IMG/VR virus record: IMGVR_UViG_3300040809_000245
Location: 1-49,816 of that record
Strand: one strand, 5' to 3'
From: a virus
Length of the DNA stretch: 49,816 nt
Below the pieces are notes generated by a model. The model made no database searches, was not told where the DNA came from, and was given only the letters and a program-made list of their open reading frames with translations. Of this stretch, positions 24,631 to 32,973 are shown piece after piece; position 1 is the first letter of the stretch, and every line of letters starts with the position of its first letter. A program made the position numbers and the translations under genes.

Positions 24631-25853
24631 TATCCTTTAATCCAATTCTTTGCTAATGTAAAGTTTGCTGTACTAAACTCTAATCTATCTACTAATTTAA
24701 CGGCGTTGCCCATTCTATCTACAGCGACATAACCTTCTGGATTTGTTACTTCAAATCCATTACCTTTTTGTAAGAAAGTTCCTATTGATTTAATTTGATT
24801 CATTTTACTTACAAGATAATTTTTAACTCTTTGTAAAGTTACGTAACTTGCAATTGCAAAATATATTTCATTATCATATCTGTCAATAAATTTTAAACCA
24901 TCATCCCTTATTGTTTTGTATTTACCTTTTGCAGCTTCTGTTTTTTTACTTGACATTTCATCATCTAAAACTGAAGCATAGTATTTTCTAAAATCTGATT
25001 GTAAACCTTTTACGTTACCTATAGTTTGACCTTCTCTTATTTTTGTATTGAAGAAAATCTTTAGTCTTGCACCAACTGATAACATGTTAGTTTGTCTTTT
25101 TAACAAATCTAAAATAACTTTACCTTTTGAAATTGATCCAACTGCCATTCTTAACATATTATCATACTGATCACTTTCAGCAGTTGTAAATGTAGCAACA
25201 CCAGATGAGTCTTTGTAACTTGCGTCATCAAAGAATACTGCTGGCGTCTTTGTAAAGCGATTTACATTGACGCCAAAACTTGCTTTTAGGTTAGACATCT
25301 TTCGGCCATTGTAAGTAGTGTGAAAGATAATGCCTAACTTAGCTCTTTTAATTCTTTTAGCAAGATCAGTATTTTCTGGAACAGCATATGTTATAGTGTT
25401 TGGTGTAAATGCAATAGCATCTTCACCTCGTATAGATACCGACTTAATATCTCCTGATGTAAATAACAAGTCACCTTGTACAACACCTCGTATACCAAGT
25501 TTAGGTAATTCTTTTAAACAGATTGATAATTTATCTACTAAACCACCAGAGTGATTTCTTCGTATATCTGCTTGTGTGTAATTGATTTTAGGAGTAACGT
25601 TGAATACTGATTTTGATCCAACAAAGAATTTGCCGTTTTCTGGATTGATACCACAGAATACAGCTGGTGCACCATCCCATTTAACGGATACATTTAATTT
25701 TCTACGTGATGAACCTACTAGCATATTTCTTATTGATTTAAGAAATTCTACTGCGTTAAGGCCACCTTGGTAACCGTTATTAATAATTTCGTCTTCTAAA
25801 TGTTCTAAATGAGTATTTTTTGCCTCATTAAGATATTGTTTAAAACTATACAT
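24630..25853 (-). CDS. DUF6267-like ligase/nucleotidyltransferase-type protein with targeting-like N-terminus
   Basis: A 407-aa protein. It begins MYSFKQYLNEAK, a capsid-targeting-like peptide with LNE-Ala, then HLEHLEDEIINNGYQGG. VKWDGAPAVFCG (about 59-70) resembles motif I (KxDG) of ATP-dependent DNA/RNA ligases and capping enzymes, and FFVGSKSVF fits a following ligase motif. I associate this layout with DUF6267. Covalent nucleotidyl transfer is inferred from KWDG. A GGGAGA ribosome site, a perfect sigma70 promoter and a late box lie upstream, so it may be made both early and late. Confidence 0.76.
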   Translation of the reverse strand: MYSFKQYLNEAKNTHLEHLEDEIINNGYQGGLNAVEFLKSIRNMLVGSSRRKLNVSVKWDGAPAVFCGINPENGKFFVGSKSVFNVTPKINYTQADIRRNHSGGLVDKLSICLKELPKLGIRGVVQGDLLFTSGDIKSVSIRGEDAIAFTPNTITYAVPENTDLAKRIKRAKLGIIFHTTYNGRKMSNLKASFGVNVNRFTKTPAVFFDDASYKDSSGVATFTTAESDQYDNMLRMAVGSISKGKVILDLLKRQTNMLSVGARLKIFFNTKIREGQTIGNVKGLQSDFRKYYASVLDDEMSSKKTEAAKGKYKTIRDDGLKFIDRYDNEIYFAIASYVTLQRVKNYLVSKMNQIKSIGTFLQKGNGFEVTNPEGYVAVDRMGNAVKLVDRLEFSTANFTLAKNWIKG

Positions 25854-25871
25854 TTTTCTCCCACTATACCC

Positions 25872-25900
25872 ATTATATCAAAAAATTACGCTTTTGTCAA
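25872..25900 (-). promoter_or_regulatory. consensus sigma70 promoter
   Basis: TTGACA (25895-25900), 17-bp spacer, TATAAT (25872-25877): a perfect match. The -35 lies inside the palindrome CGCTTgacaaAAGCG (25889-25903). It is 18 nt before the ATG of the ligase-like gene, which has its own ribosome site. Confidence 0.85.
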
Positions 25901-25945
25901 GCGAAAAATCACTTTATTCCATACATAAATCACTACTTACTAGAC

Positions 25946-25953
25946 TATTTATA
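25946..25953 (-). promoter_or_regulatory. T4-type late promoter box (TATAAATA)
   Basis: An exact TATAAATA directly after the stop of the preceding gene and about 90 nt before the ligase-like ATG. Together with the sigma70 promoter at 25872 it gives this gene both promoter types. Confidence 0.7.
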
Positions 25954-27132
25954 CTATTTAGCAATTACAAACTTGCCTGAAAGAGGAGTCCTTGATGTGA
26001 TGTATTCAAACATTAATCTTAACACTTGATCAGCTTGACCTTGTTTGTTATCTTTAAAAAACTTTTTAAGTACAGGCATTACTTCATTTATGACAAAAAT
26101 GGCACTTATAGCACCTCTTTCATAATCAAATCGGTTTTTGTCTTTTCTTAAATATTGTATTTTTTCTATTGCTTGATTATATTTTTTTTCACCATTTTCA
26201 TATTTAACTAGAACTTGTCTTGCTATATCTGGATTTACAAATCTTATTATATCACACAATATTTTAATAGAACCTATTGAACCACCTCTTGCCTCTGCCT
26301 TTGAAAAAATAGCCTCAGCAACAAATCTTTTTCCTGATGGATCATGTCTTAATTTTATTTCACCACCTGTTTCTAAAAGTATTCTCATATCTCTAGTTTC
26401 ACCTTTATTAGGATATTTAACTACTTTATATGGTCTCCAATCAGTAACATTTTTAATTTTTATTTTTTTTATTAAATCTATTTCGGTTTTTCTGTCAAAG
26501 TTTACTTGTTGTAAAATGGCTTCCTTTGTAGTTTTTTTGAGTGATAATGGTAATAGATCACCACTATCAATTAAGTCTGATGTTAATATATTTAAGTTTT
26601 GAAATGTGTAAACTTTTTCTTTAGCTGTTCGTACTTCATTGATAATTTGTTTTTTAGCTTTATCACTGGCTAAATATATATCAGCTGGATTCCATTTATT
26701 TACGTTACCAAATTTTGTTTGAGATTTATATCCAGACTTGTTTGCTATTTTAAATAACTTTTCAATATTACTCATAACATCACTATCACCTCTAAAATAA
26801 AATAGTTTTTGAAATCCTTTTTGAGCGATTTTTAAATCTGGATCAATTGAGCTAATATCGTTAACTAATTTTTTTGCAATCTGCATTGAAGATATAAACC
26901 ACTTTTCATCTTTTTTTAAAAAAGTTTCTATATCTAATAATTGAACACCTGGTGTGTCAGTTCTTTTATAAGCTTCTTTTATTGTTTTTTCTTTTACTTT
27001 ATTTCTAAATTCAGTATAGTTTGGAGAAACATTTGTGTCAAATATGATATTAGTTTCTTTCGTACCTATGTAGTCAGCAATTGCACAAAACAATGCTTGT
27101 GATGATTCTGCTAGTGATGTTAAGTCTGCCAT
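25954..27132 (-). CDS. conserved phage protein, unknown function, late and leaderless
   Basis: A 392-aa protein of mixed alpha/beta content. Notable segments are KFGNVNKWNPADIYLAS (about 141-157) and LETGGEIKLRHDPSGKRFVAEAIFSKAEARGG (in two adjoining parts near 255-285). The KWNPADIY-like segment is seen in marine myophage proteins, and an endonuclease fold has crossed my mind, but the catalytic pattern is not clear. A late box CATAAATA ends 5 nt before the ATG without a ribosome site, so it is probably a late leaderless gene. Confidence 0.72.
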   Translation of the reverse strand: MADLTSLAESSQALFCAIADYIGTKETNIIFDTNVSPNYTEFRNKVKEKTIKEAYKRTDTPGVQLLDIETFLKKDEKWFISSMQIAKKLVNDISSIDPDLKIAQKGFQKLFYFRGDSDVMSNIEKLFKIANKSGYKSQTKFGNVNKWNPADIYLASDKAKKQIINEVRTAKEKVYTFQNLNILTSDLIDSGDLLPLSLKKTTKEAILQQVNFDRKTEIDLIKKIKIKNVTDWRPYKVVKYPNKGETRDMRILLETGGEIKLRHDPSGKRFVAEAIFSKAEARGGSIGSIKILCDIIRFVNPDIARQVLVKYENGEKKYNQAIEKIQYLRKDKNRFDYERGAISAIFVINEVMPVLKKFFKDNKQGQADQVLRLMFEYITSRTPLSGKFVIAK

Positions 27133-27137
27133 ACATA

Positions 27138-27145
27138 TATTTATG
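27138..27145 (-). promoter_or_regulatory. T4-type late promoter box (CATAAATA), leaderless spacing
   Basis: CATAAATA, TATGT, then the ATG at 27132. No Shine-Dalgarno. Same 5-nt spacing as the csgF promoter. Confidence 0.62.
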
Positions 27146-27150
27146 TATAT

Positions 27151-27432
27151 CTATCGGCCAGTTCTTTGTGTACTTGTTCTAGGATTGTAGTTAGATTTAC
27201 CTTTGTCTGACAATTTTTCTTTTTCACTCCTACAATCAAAGAATGGTGGAAAACCAAAGATACCAAATGTCTTATTTTTATTTTGAAACTTGACAGTTTC
27301 TTTTACATCTTCTTCAAAGAAGGACTCTTTTATTACTAACTTACTTGGCATTTCAACAGCTCGCCAAAGTATTTCATCTTTTACTTTGACCATTTCAGTT
27401 TTGTAGTATATTGATGGTTTTCTTTTTCTCAT
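27151..27432 (-). CDS. small basic protein, unknown function
   Basis: A 93-aa protein, basic at both ends, with a FGIFGFPPFFDCRSEKE segment in the second half. Its start overlaps the gp41 stop as ATGA, so it is coupled to the helicase. No known family is recognised. Being co-translated with helicase suggests a replication accessory role, which is inference. Confidence 0.65.
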   Translation of the reverse strand: MRKRKPSIYYKTEMVKVKDEILWRAVEMPSKLVIKESFFEEDVKETVKFQNKNKTFGIFGFPPFFDCRSEKEKLSDKGKSNYNPRTSTQRTGR

Positions 27433-28820
27433 ATTTTAAAGTCCGAAAACTTATCATAAACTTCAGCAGGTTGTGGTCCTGATGGTTTTTCAAGTTTTTC
27501 TTTTGTTTCTTGGTTACTATCTACAATCTGTTGAGCAGATTGTTCTACATCATACAATCTCATTCTACTTCTATCAACACCAATTATAAATGCACGATTG
27601 ACAGCAGGATCATTGTAACGATTTTTTAACTGTTTAACTTTAATTTGATTTAGTTCTTCAAGTTCTTCATTCGATATTAAAGCAAACATAAAGTCAGCCG
27701 TTGCAGGAAGACCAAATGATTCTGATGTATCTTCTAAACCAACATCACTTGACATATAACCAGTTCTTGTTGTTTGTGTAGCCGATACAATAGGAACATT
27801 ATACTGAACAGCAAGACCTCTTAATTCTTCAGCAATTGCTTTGATTAAAAAATAAGATGATATATTACCACCTTTAAAACGACTACTAGTACATATATTT
27901 AAATAGTCAATGAATACTATATCAGGTTTAAATGATTTCTTTAATGCAAGTTCATCAATTAGTCCTTTAAAATGACCACTATGAGCAGACGCAGTAGGAT
28001 ATTCTTTAATAATTAATTGACCATTTACTTTGTTTTGTAATTTAGAAATTTTATTATCATAAACTTCTTTAGGCATTTCATAAAGATCATCTATTGTTAC
28101 ATCTAATAAATTAGCATCAATTCTTTCAGCAATTCTTTCTTCAGCCATTTCTAAAGTGATATACAGTACATTACGACCTTGCGTTATAGCAGCCGCAGCC
28201 ATATGACACATAAACAAGGACTTACCAACACCTGTACCTGCAAGTGCTACATTTAAAGTCTTAGGTGGTAAACCACCTTTTGTGATACGATTAAAATAAT
28301 TTAAATCAAATTTTAATCGTTCTTCAGTTCTATGATAATATTCAAATCGGTCATCTGTTTGATTTAGATAATCATGTCCTATATGTCTATCAAATGAAAC
28401 ACCAAGTGCTTCAGATAATATACTTGGTATGGCCTCTGGTGTATGTTTATTGTCTTTACCATCTATAATCTTAATACCTTTTAGTACAGCATTATATACA
28501 GCACGATCTTTACAAAACTTTTCAGTTGTATCTAGCAGCCATTGTTGTTCAACTTCTTCATGTACTAAACTATTTAATAAAGTTTTTGTATTTTTATATT
28601 CATCTTCGGTAAGTGTCTTGTTATTAGACAACTCAATAGTAATTGCTTCTTTTGTTGGGAGGTTATTATATTTTACAACAAAGTCATTAATAATATTAAA
28701 TAAAGTTACTTCATCTCTATTTTTAAAAAAGTCTTCTTTTATAAAAGGAATAACTTTACGAGTAAAATCTTCGTTATGTATTAGATTGGATAAAAGTGTT
28801 TTTTCAAATTGATCAGACAT
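27429..28820 (-). CDS. 41: T4 gp41-like replicative DNA helicase
   Basis: A 463-aa RecA-fold hexameric helicase. The N-terminal helical domain (about 1-150) is followed by a core with Walker A AGTGVGKS (about 194-201), LYITLEMAEERIAERID, Walker B DIVFIDYLNIC and a SATQTTRTGY sensor loop. It unwinds the fork and works with the gp61 primase. The 3' part TADFMFALISNEEL and KNRYNDP match the family. It overlaps the 2OG-oxygenase gene by 8 nt. Confidence 0.95.
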   Translation of the reverse strand: MSDQFEKTLLSNLIHNEDFTRKVIPFIKEDFFKNRDEVTLFNIINDFVVKYNNLPTKEAITIELSNNKTLTEDEYKNTKTLLNSLVHEEVEQQWLLDTTEKFCKDRAVYNAVLKGIKIIDGKDNKHTPEAIPSILSEALGVSFDRHIGHDYLNQTDDRFEYYHRTEERLKFDLNYFNRITKGGLPPKTLNVALAGTGVGKSLFMCHMAAAAITQGRNVLYITLEMAEERIAERIDANLLDVTIDDLYEMPKEVYDNKISKLQNKVNGQLIIKEYPTASAHSGHFKGLIDELALKKSFKPDIVFIDYLNICTSSRFKGGNISSYFLIKAIAEELRGLAVQYNVPIVSATQTTRTGYMSSDVGLEDTSESFGLPATADFMFALISNEELEELNQIKVKQLKNRYNDPAVNRAFIIGVDRSRMRLYDVEQSAQQIVDSNQETKEKLEKPSGPQPAEVYDKFSDFKI

Positions 28821-29379
28821 AATGTAGATAACTTCCTATAATGTACTTTGGTTGATTGATTGGTTTTTCTCCTGCATGTTTAAATGGCCATAGTGGTGGA
28901 AACATTAATACTTTACCTGCCTCTGGTTTAATCTTAATATCGTAATCAGGAAATGTTGTTTCGCCGCCATCGTTATCATTTAAATACATAAAAAAAACTA
29001 AAAATCTTCTAGCACTGTTATAGTTAGTCACATCTACATGTGTCTTAAATTCATCTTCACCGTTAGGTTCATATTTTTTAAATCTTATTTGTTCAAAACC
29101 AAATTTCTCTGGCCATTGTTTTATATCATCTATTTTAACATCTTTTGTATATTTGTCAACAAGCTCTCTAAACTTAGGAAAAAGAATATCAGAATACTCT
29201 TGCCAATCATTATGAATACTAATATTGATTTCTGTAAATGACATATGATCATCTAATATTGTTTTGACTTGTTGTGAAGCTGAGTCTTCAAACTTATCAA
29301 TTAAATGTTGACATTGATCTTTTGTCAATACATTATCATATGTTTTTATATAATTATTTTTCAAATTTAATTGTTCCAT
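28813..29379 (-). CDS. 2-oxoglutarate/Fe(II) dioxygenase, prolyl-4-hydroxylase-like
   Basis: A 188-aa dioxygenase. Iron ligands are H114-x-D116 (KTHVDV) and H168 (FKHAGEKP). Lys178 is a possible 2-oxoglutarate-binding residue. The YLNDNDGGETTFP segment is the standard strand before the second ligand in P4H-like enzymes. The target could be a protein or a modified base; it is not clear from sequence. It sits between UvsX and gp41. Such enzymes are frequent in marine T4-like phages. Confidence 0.86.
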   Translation of the reverse strand: MEQLNLKNNYIKTYDNVLTKDQCQHLIDKFEDSASQQVKTILDDHMSFTEINISIHNDWQEYSDILFPKFRELVDKYTKDVKIDDIKQWPEKFGFEQIRFKKYEPNGEDEFKTHVDVTNYNSARRFLVFFMYLNDNDGGETTFPDYDIKIKPEAGKVLMFPPLWPFKHAGEKPINQPKYIIGSYLHYV

Positions 29380-29641
29380 TTTCTAATTGTTTTTCAACTA
29401 CTTCAATTAATATATCGCCTATATAGTTTCTAAAATCAATACTTGTGGTATCAACATCATTAGGATTCTTTTTAATATCATAATCAAACTTTAAAGGCAA
29501 TTCACCTCGTTCATTTTCTTCAGAAGCAAACTTTACATGACCATACGTGTATATGATATCCTTGTAAGGGCCTTCCGTAATCTTTATACAACTGTAATCA
29601 TCAACATCACGTTGAGCAAAAACAAATCTATTCTGCGCCAT
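29354..29641 (-). CDS. conserved 95-aa protein, unknown function
   Basis: I start this gene at the ATG at 29641, overlapping the uvsX end by 14 nt, giving a 95-aa protein beginning [21 protein letters not shown] longer in-frame version would lie wholly inside uvsX. It has a compact alpha/beta look, with [20 protein letters not shown] have seen similar small proteins next to UvsX in marine T4-like phages, but no function is known. Confidence 0.7.
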   Translation of the reverse strand: MAQNRFVFAQRDVDDYSCIKITEGPYKDIIYTYGHVKFASEENERGELPLKFDYDIKKNPNDVDTTSIDFRNYIGDILIEVVEKQLENGTIKFEK

Positions 29642-30647
29642 AGAGGAATTCTTTTTTGGCTGCCTCGTCAATTTGAGCGAGAATATCTTTAGTAAAGAAT
29701 TTATCAGGTTCATTATTGATAGTCTTAGCATATTGTTTTGATCCATCTGGTAGTTCTATTCTGGTAGAAACAGATTTAAATATGTTATGTTTGATAGCAA
29801 GGTCTAATAACCCATAATACTTATCAAGGCCATCTTTATATGTTAATCTAACATCTATTAATGCATTTTCTTTTGTTAACCTTGACTTATAGTTTTTACA
29901 ATGTATGATGTTACCAACAACTTCTTTACCATCTTTTTCTTTACGTTTAGATAGATAAACAATATTTGAAGCAGCGTATTTTAATCCAGAACCCCCACCC
30001 ATTTCTTTTTGTGGAAACATTGAACCAATAACATCATAAGTGTGATTCGTCATAATCATTGGCACTTTTGCCTTACCAAGTTTAAGTGTTAATACTCTAA
30101 ATGCAGCCTTGACAATTTGAGACCTTGTCATATCTCTGGTTTCTTTACCTTCAGCAGTATCTTCCATTTCTTTTGTAGTAGATAACATACCTAAACTATC
30201 TAATACAAACATAATAGGTTTTCTTGTTTTTTCGTCTTGTTCTAAATATTTGTCAATTACTTTTATTGATTGATGTCTAAATTCTTGTACTGTAGCAACT
30301 GGTACTATGACCATTCTTTTACTATCAATACCTCTTGTTTCAACTAAATCTTTTGTTAACGCACTTTCTGATTCAAAGTAAATTACACCTGCGTCTTTGT
30401 TTTTATCTAAAAATGCCTTTACAATACCTAACGCAAAGAAAGTTTTACCTGTTGCAGCTTCACCTGCAATTGCTGTTATTTTGTTTGATGGCATACCACC
30501 AAAGATAGAACCTGATAATAAAGCATTGAGAGCGTGTGAACCTGTGTCTATAAAACTATCTACATCACCTGCTTCTACACCATCACTTACTAGTGTAGCA
30601 TATTCATTACCTGTTTCTTTAATTATTTCTTTTAAAAAGTCACTCAT
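29628..30647 (-). CDS. uvsX: UvsX RecA-like recombinase
   Basis: A 339-aa RecA/RAD51-fold strand-exchange protein. Walker A GEAATGKT (62-69), ATP-capping VIYFESESA, Walker [13 protein letters not shown] and [23 protein letters not shown] in the DNA-binding loop region. It drives recombination-dependent replication and repair. A perfect sigma70 promoter and an AAGGAG ribosome site lie immediately upstream, so it heads the uvsX-2OG-gp41 operon. The length is slightly under T4 UvsX (about 390). Confidence 0.95.
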   Translation of the reverse strand: MSDFLKEIIKETGNEYATLVSDGVEAGDVDSFIDTGSHALNALLSGSIFGGMPSNKITAIAGEAATGKTFFALGIVKAFLDKNKDAGVIYFESESALTKDLVETRGIDSKRMVIVPVATVQEFRHQSIKVIDKYLEQDEKTRKPIMFVLDSLGMLSTTKEMEDTAEGKETRDMTRSQIVKAAFRVLTLKLGKAKVPMIMTNHTYDVIGSMFPQKEMGGGSGLKYAASNIVYLSKRKEKDGKEVVGNIIHCKNYKSRLTKENALIDVRLTYKDGLDKYYGLLDLAIKHNIFKSVSTRIELPDGSKQYAKTINNEPDKFFTKDILAQIDEAAKKEFLYGAE

Positions 30648-30671
30648 ACATTATCTCCTTATTATGTGTTT

Positions 30672-30700
30672 ATTATATCAAATCATCTTTACTTTGTCAA
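30672..30700 (-). promoter_or_regulatory. consensus sigma70 promoter for uvsX
   Basis: TTGACA (30695-30700), 17-bp spacer, TATAAT (30672-30677), 24 nt before the uvsX ATG with an AAGGAG site between. It overlaps the last codons of the gene upstream. Confidence 0.87.
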
Positions 30701-30971
30701 GCGTTTTTGGATCAGGTTTACCTTCCCAATCAAATCTATATTTTTCATCTTTAGGTATCCAACCTTTTATAGGTTTTTCATAATCATCACTTGTCATTTT
30801 TGACCATACTTTATCAAACATTTCATTTACATCAATTGTTCCGTAATGACTAACAATACTAGTTTCAACACGATTTAATCTTTTTTCTAATAGTTCTCTA
30901 TTGTATTCAAGTAGTCTTTGATAATCCCAATATTCTTTGAGGTCTTTGTATGATGTTTTTGAAATGGCCAT
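30678..30971 (-). CDS. small conserved protein before uvsX
   Basis: A 97-aa helical, charged protein starting MAISKTSYKDLKEYWDYQ. I place the start at the ATG at 30971 because a late-type box AATAAATA (30977-30984) lies exactly 5 nt before it; an ATG at 30977 touches that box. No ribosome site is present. The middle part has YEKPIKGWIPKDEKYRFDW. Function unknown. Confidence 0.65.
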   Translation of the reverse strand: MAISKTSYKDLKEYWDYQRLLEYNRELLEKRLNRVETSIVSHYGTIDVNEMFDKVWSKMTSDDYEKPIKGWIPKDEKYRFDWEGKPDPKTLDKVKMI

Positions 30972-30976
30972 ACTCA

Positions 30977-30984
30977 TATTTATT
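30977..30984 (-). promoter_or_regulatory. T4-type late promoter box (AATAAATA), leaderless spacing
   Basis: AATAAATA, TGAGT, then ATG at 30971. It lies at the stop of the methyltransferase gene. Same spacing as three other genes in the window. Confidence 0.5.
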
Positions 30985-32240
30985 TAAAATAAAGTTGCTC
31001 TTCTACTATGTCTGAAGTAATCTATTTTTTCTTTAGCAAAACACCATACATTCTCAATATATATTCGATTCATAAACTCGGCCTTTTCTTCTTCACTTTC
31101 AAATAGTTTATCCGATTTAGGTCGTTGCATAATCCTCATACCTATCTGGCCTACAAAATTATCTTTTAAACTATCAACTAATTCATCACTTGAATAATAT
31201 CTTTTGTTTTTTATATTAGGGTCCATTATATTTACAAACATATGTTTTGATCTTTCAAAACTCTTTTTTGCAACAGGTAAATAGAAATCATCACGCCATT
31301 TAGAATACTCATCAAACTTAAACCATGATTGGTTTTCTTCTTTATCACCACCTTCGTTATATCTTTCTGTAGAAAAGTATGGTGGACTTGTAAATGCACA
31401 ATCTATATTATCTATTTTATCCCATGGTAAATCCTCAGCACCACAATTATAGATAGTAACTTTTTTAGGATTAGGCAAAAAACTATTATATGTTTCTATT
31501 TGTTTTAAATATTGTTTGTAAGTGTTAGGATTTGGATCACAACCAATATATTCTTCAGCATCACTGGCAAAAAAACCTGCAAGTCTATCACCCCAACCAC
31601 ATGATGTATCTAACACTCTTTTGGCGTTAGTCATCTGATATATTGTTTTTGCTACATTTGGTTTAAATTGTGTTGCAATATATGTACCTAATCTAAAGGC
31701 TGACATATAACTTTTATCATTTAAAACCCCACCTCTTAATTCTGTTTTGCCATCCACTTCTACTGGTTTCATACCATTAATTCCACGCCAGATGGGGCCA
31801 AGACATCGCCATATATCTTTTGCTGTACCATTTTGCCATACATCTATGGGTGCTTTGAAACCAAAACTACTACAATTTAATCTTAAATGTTGATGAAAGT
31901 AATTACTAACATCATTGTAAATAGATGGTGCATCTATAATACCTAGGCCATGATCTTTAAAATTATACTTATAGTCATCATACTTTTCCTTTACATTTTT
32001 TTCTAACTGTTCTAAAGGCTTTACATATTCCCACACATCTTGTTTTTGTAAAGATTTAAACGCTTGACGCATTATATCATAAGATATTTGTTTCAAAGGA
32101 AACTCTGGCCTGTGTTTAGCTATATACTCAGATAAATCTAATCTAAACTGTTCTTTGCCAATATCATTTGTAACAGTTTCAAACATCTGTTGATCCATTA
32201 CAGGTAATTTGCCGTTATACTTATTTAAATAATCACTCAT
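30984..32240 (-). CDS. DNA methyltransferase (TSPPY type)
   Basis: A 418-aa SAM-dependent methyltransferase. The SAM-binding motif is VLDTSCGWGDRLAGF (about 209-223), with YIGCDPNPNTYKQY after it; catalytic TSPPYFSTERYN (about 290-301) is the (D/N/S)PPY form used for amino-methylation of adenine or cytosine. The N-terminal about 180 residues may recognise DNA. No restriction partner is seen. A related enzyme is at 44978 and an MT-A70 enzyme at 32318, so host-like or self-marking DNA methylation is likely. Confidence 0.85.
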   Translation of the reverse strand: MSDYLNKYNGKLPVMDQQMFETVTNDIGKEQFRLDLSEYIAKHRPEFPLKQISYDIMRQAFKSLQKQDVWEYVKPLEQLEKNVKEKYDDYKYNFKDHGLGIIDAPSIYNDVSNYFHQHLRLNCSSFGFKAPIDVWQNGTAKDIWRCLGPIWRGINGMKPVEVDGKTELRGGVLNDKSYMSAFRLGTYIATQFKPNVAKTIYQMTNAKRVLDTSCGWGDRLAGFFASDAEEYIGCDPNPNTYKQYLKQIETYNSFLPNPKKVTIYNCGAEDLPWDKIDNIDCAFTSPPYFSTERYNEGGDKEENQSWFKFDEYSKWRDDFYLPVAKKSFERSKHMFVNIMDPNIKNKRYYSSDELVDSLKDNFVGQIGMRIMQRPKSDKLFESEEEKAEFMNRIYIENVWCFAKEKIDYFRHSRRATLF

Positions 32241-32281
32241 TGTTCCATTTTACTAATAACCATATTATAAAACTGTATATT

Positions 32282-32310
32282 ATTATAACATAAAATATGG
32301 TTAAAGTCAA
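32282..32310 (-). promoter_or_regulatory. sigma70 promoter for the TSPPY methyltransferase
   Basis: TTGACT (32305-32310), 17-bp spacer, TATAAT (32282-32287), about 40 nt before the methyltransferase ATG. Confidence 0.75.
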
Positions 32311-32317
32311 TTCCATA

Positions 32318-32857
32318 CTAAAACTTATCTGTTTGATTTCCCCAACTATCCCAACCATTTCTTTGCGTTCTAGCAAACAATTCAATATAAGGACCTTCTA
32401 ATAAGTTCTCTATATGATTATACATTATGTCTGGCTTTCTACTGTGTTCCCTACGTTGTTCTACAACTAATTGAGGCACACTCTTACTGATTCGTTTAGG
32501 TTTACCTTTAGTTGCTAATAAACACATTTCGGGATTACCTCTAGTCCAATAACCTAAACCTGTAAAATATCCTTCAGACTTTCTATTTGTTTTTGCCCAA
32601 GTAAATCCTACAGTTTTATATTTAAATCCCCACGCATTAATAACTTCAAAGGCCTTGTCTAATAATGGATCAATTACCCACATTAATAAAACTGAATTGT
32701 CGTTTGCAATTTTATTAACAGGTAAATTACATATATCTTTAAAGTTCATAACATTATAATGTTTTTCAGGACTTCTATCTTTACCTTTATTAGAATACGT
32801 TTTAAAAGACCATGGTGGGTCTGCGTAAATTACACTATACTTTTTATCAATGTCCAT
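32318..32857 (-). CDS. MT-A70-family adenine methyltransferase
   Basis: A 179-aa MT-A70-type N6-adenine methyltransferase. Catalytic DPPW lies at 13-16 (IYADPPWSF). FTWAKTNRKSEGYFTGLGYW and the GNPEMCLLATKG strand follow, and a YIELFARTQRNGWDSWGNQ end forms the SAM pocket. It lacks a target-recognition domain, as small phage versions do. DNA rather than RNA is the more likely target in this setting. It overlaps the small membrane gene behind the polymerase. Confidence 0.88.
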   Translation of the reverse strand: MDIDKKYSVIYADPPWSFKTYSNKGKDRSPEKHYNVMNFKDICNLPVNKIANDNSVLLMWVIDPLLDKAFEVINAWGFKYKTVGFTWAKTNRKSEGYFTGLGYWTRGNPEMCLLATKGKPKRISKSVPQLVVEQRREHSRKPDIMYNHIENLLEGPYIELFARTQRNGWDSWGNQTDKF

Positions 32858-32973
32858 ATCAATAATATAATAATTAAAAATCTAGGAATACTCCAATCAG
32901 TTTTAATTGCAAGTATGCCTCCTGTTGCATAACCCCAATGTATCATCACCATAATTAAAAACAATTCTATCAT
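32830..32973 (-). CDS. 47-aa two-helix membrane peptide
   Basis: A short gene whose ATG overlaps the DNA polymerase stop as ATGA and whose end runs 28 nt into the methyltransferase gene. The peptide starts MIELFLIMVMIHWGYATGG and has two hydrophobic segments (about 1-12 and 31-45). No Shine-Dalgarno; coupling to gp43 would drive it. No function is recognised. Confidence 0.55.
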   Translation of the reverse strand: MIELFLIMVMIHWGYATGGILAIKTDWSIPRFLIIILLIWTLIKSIV

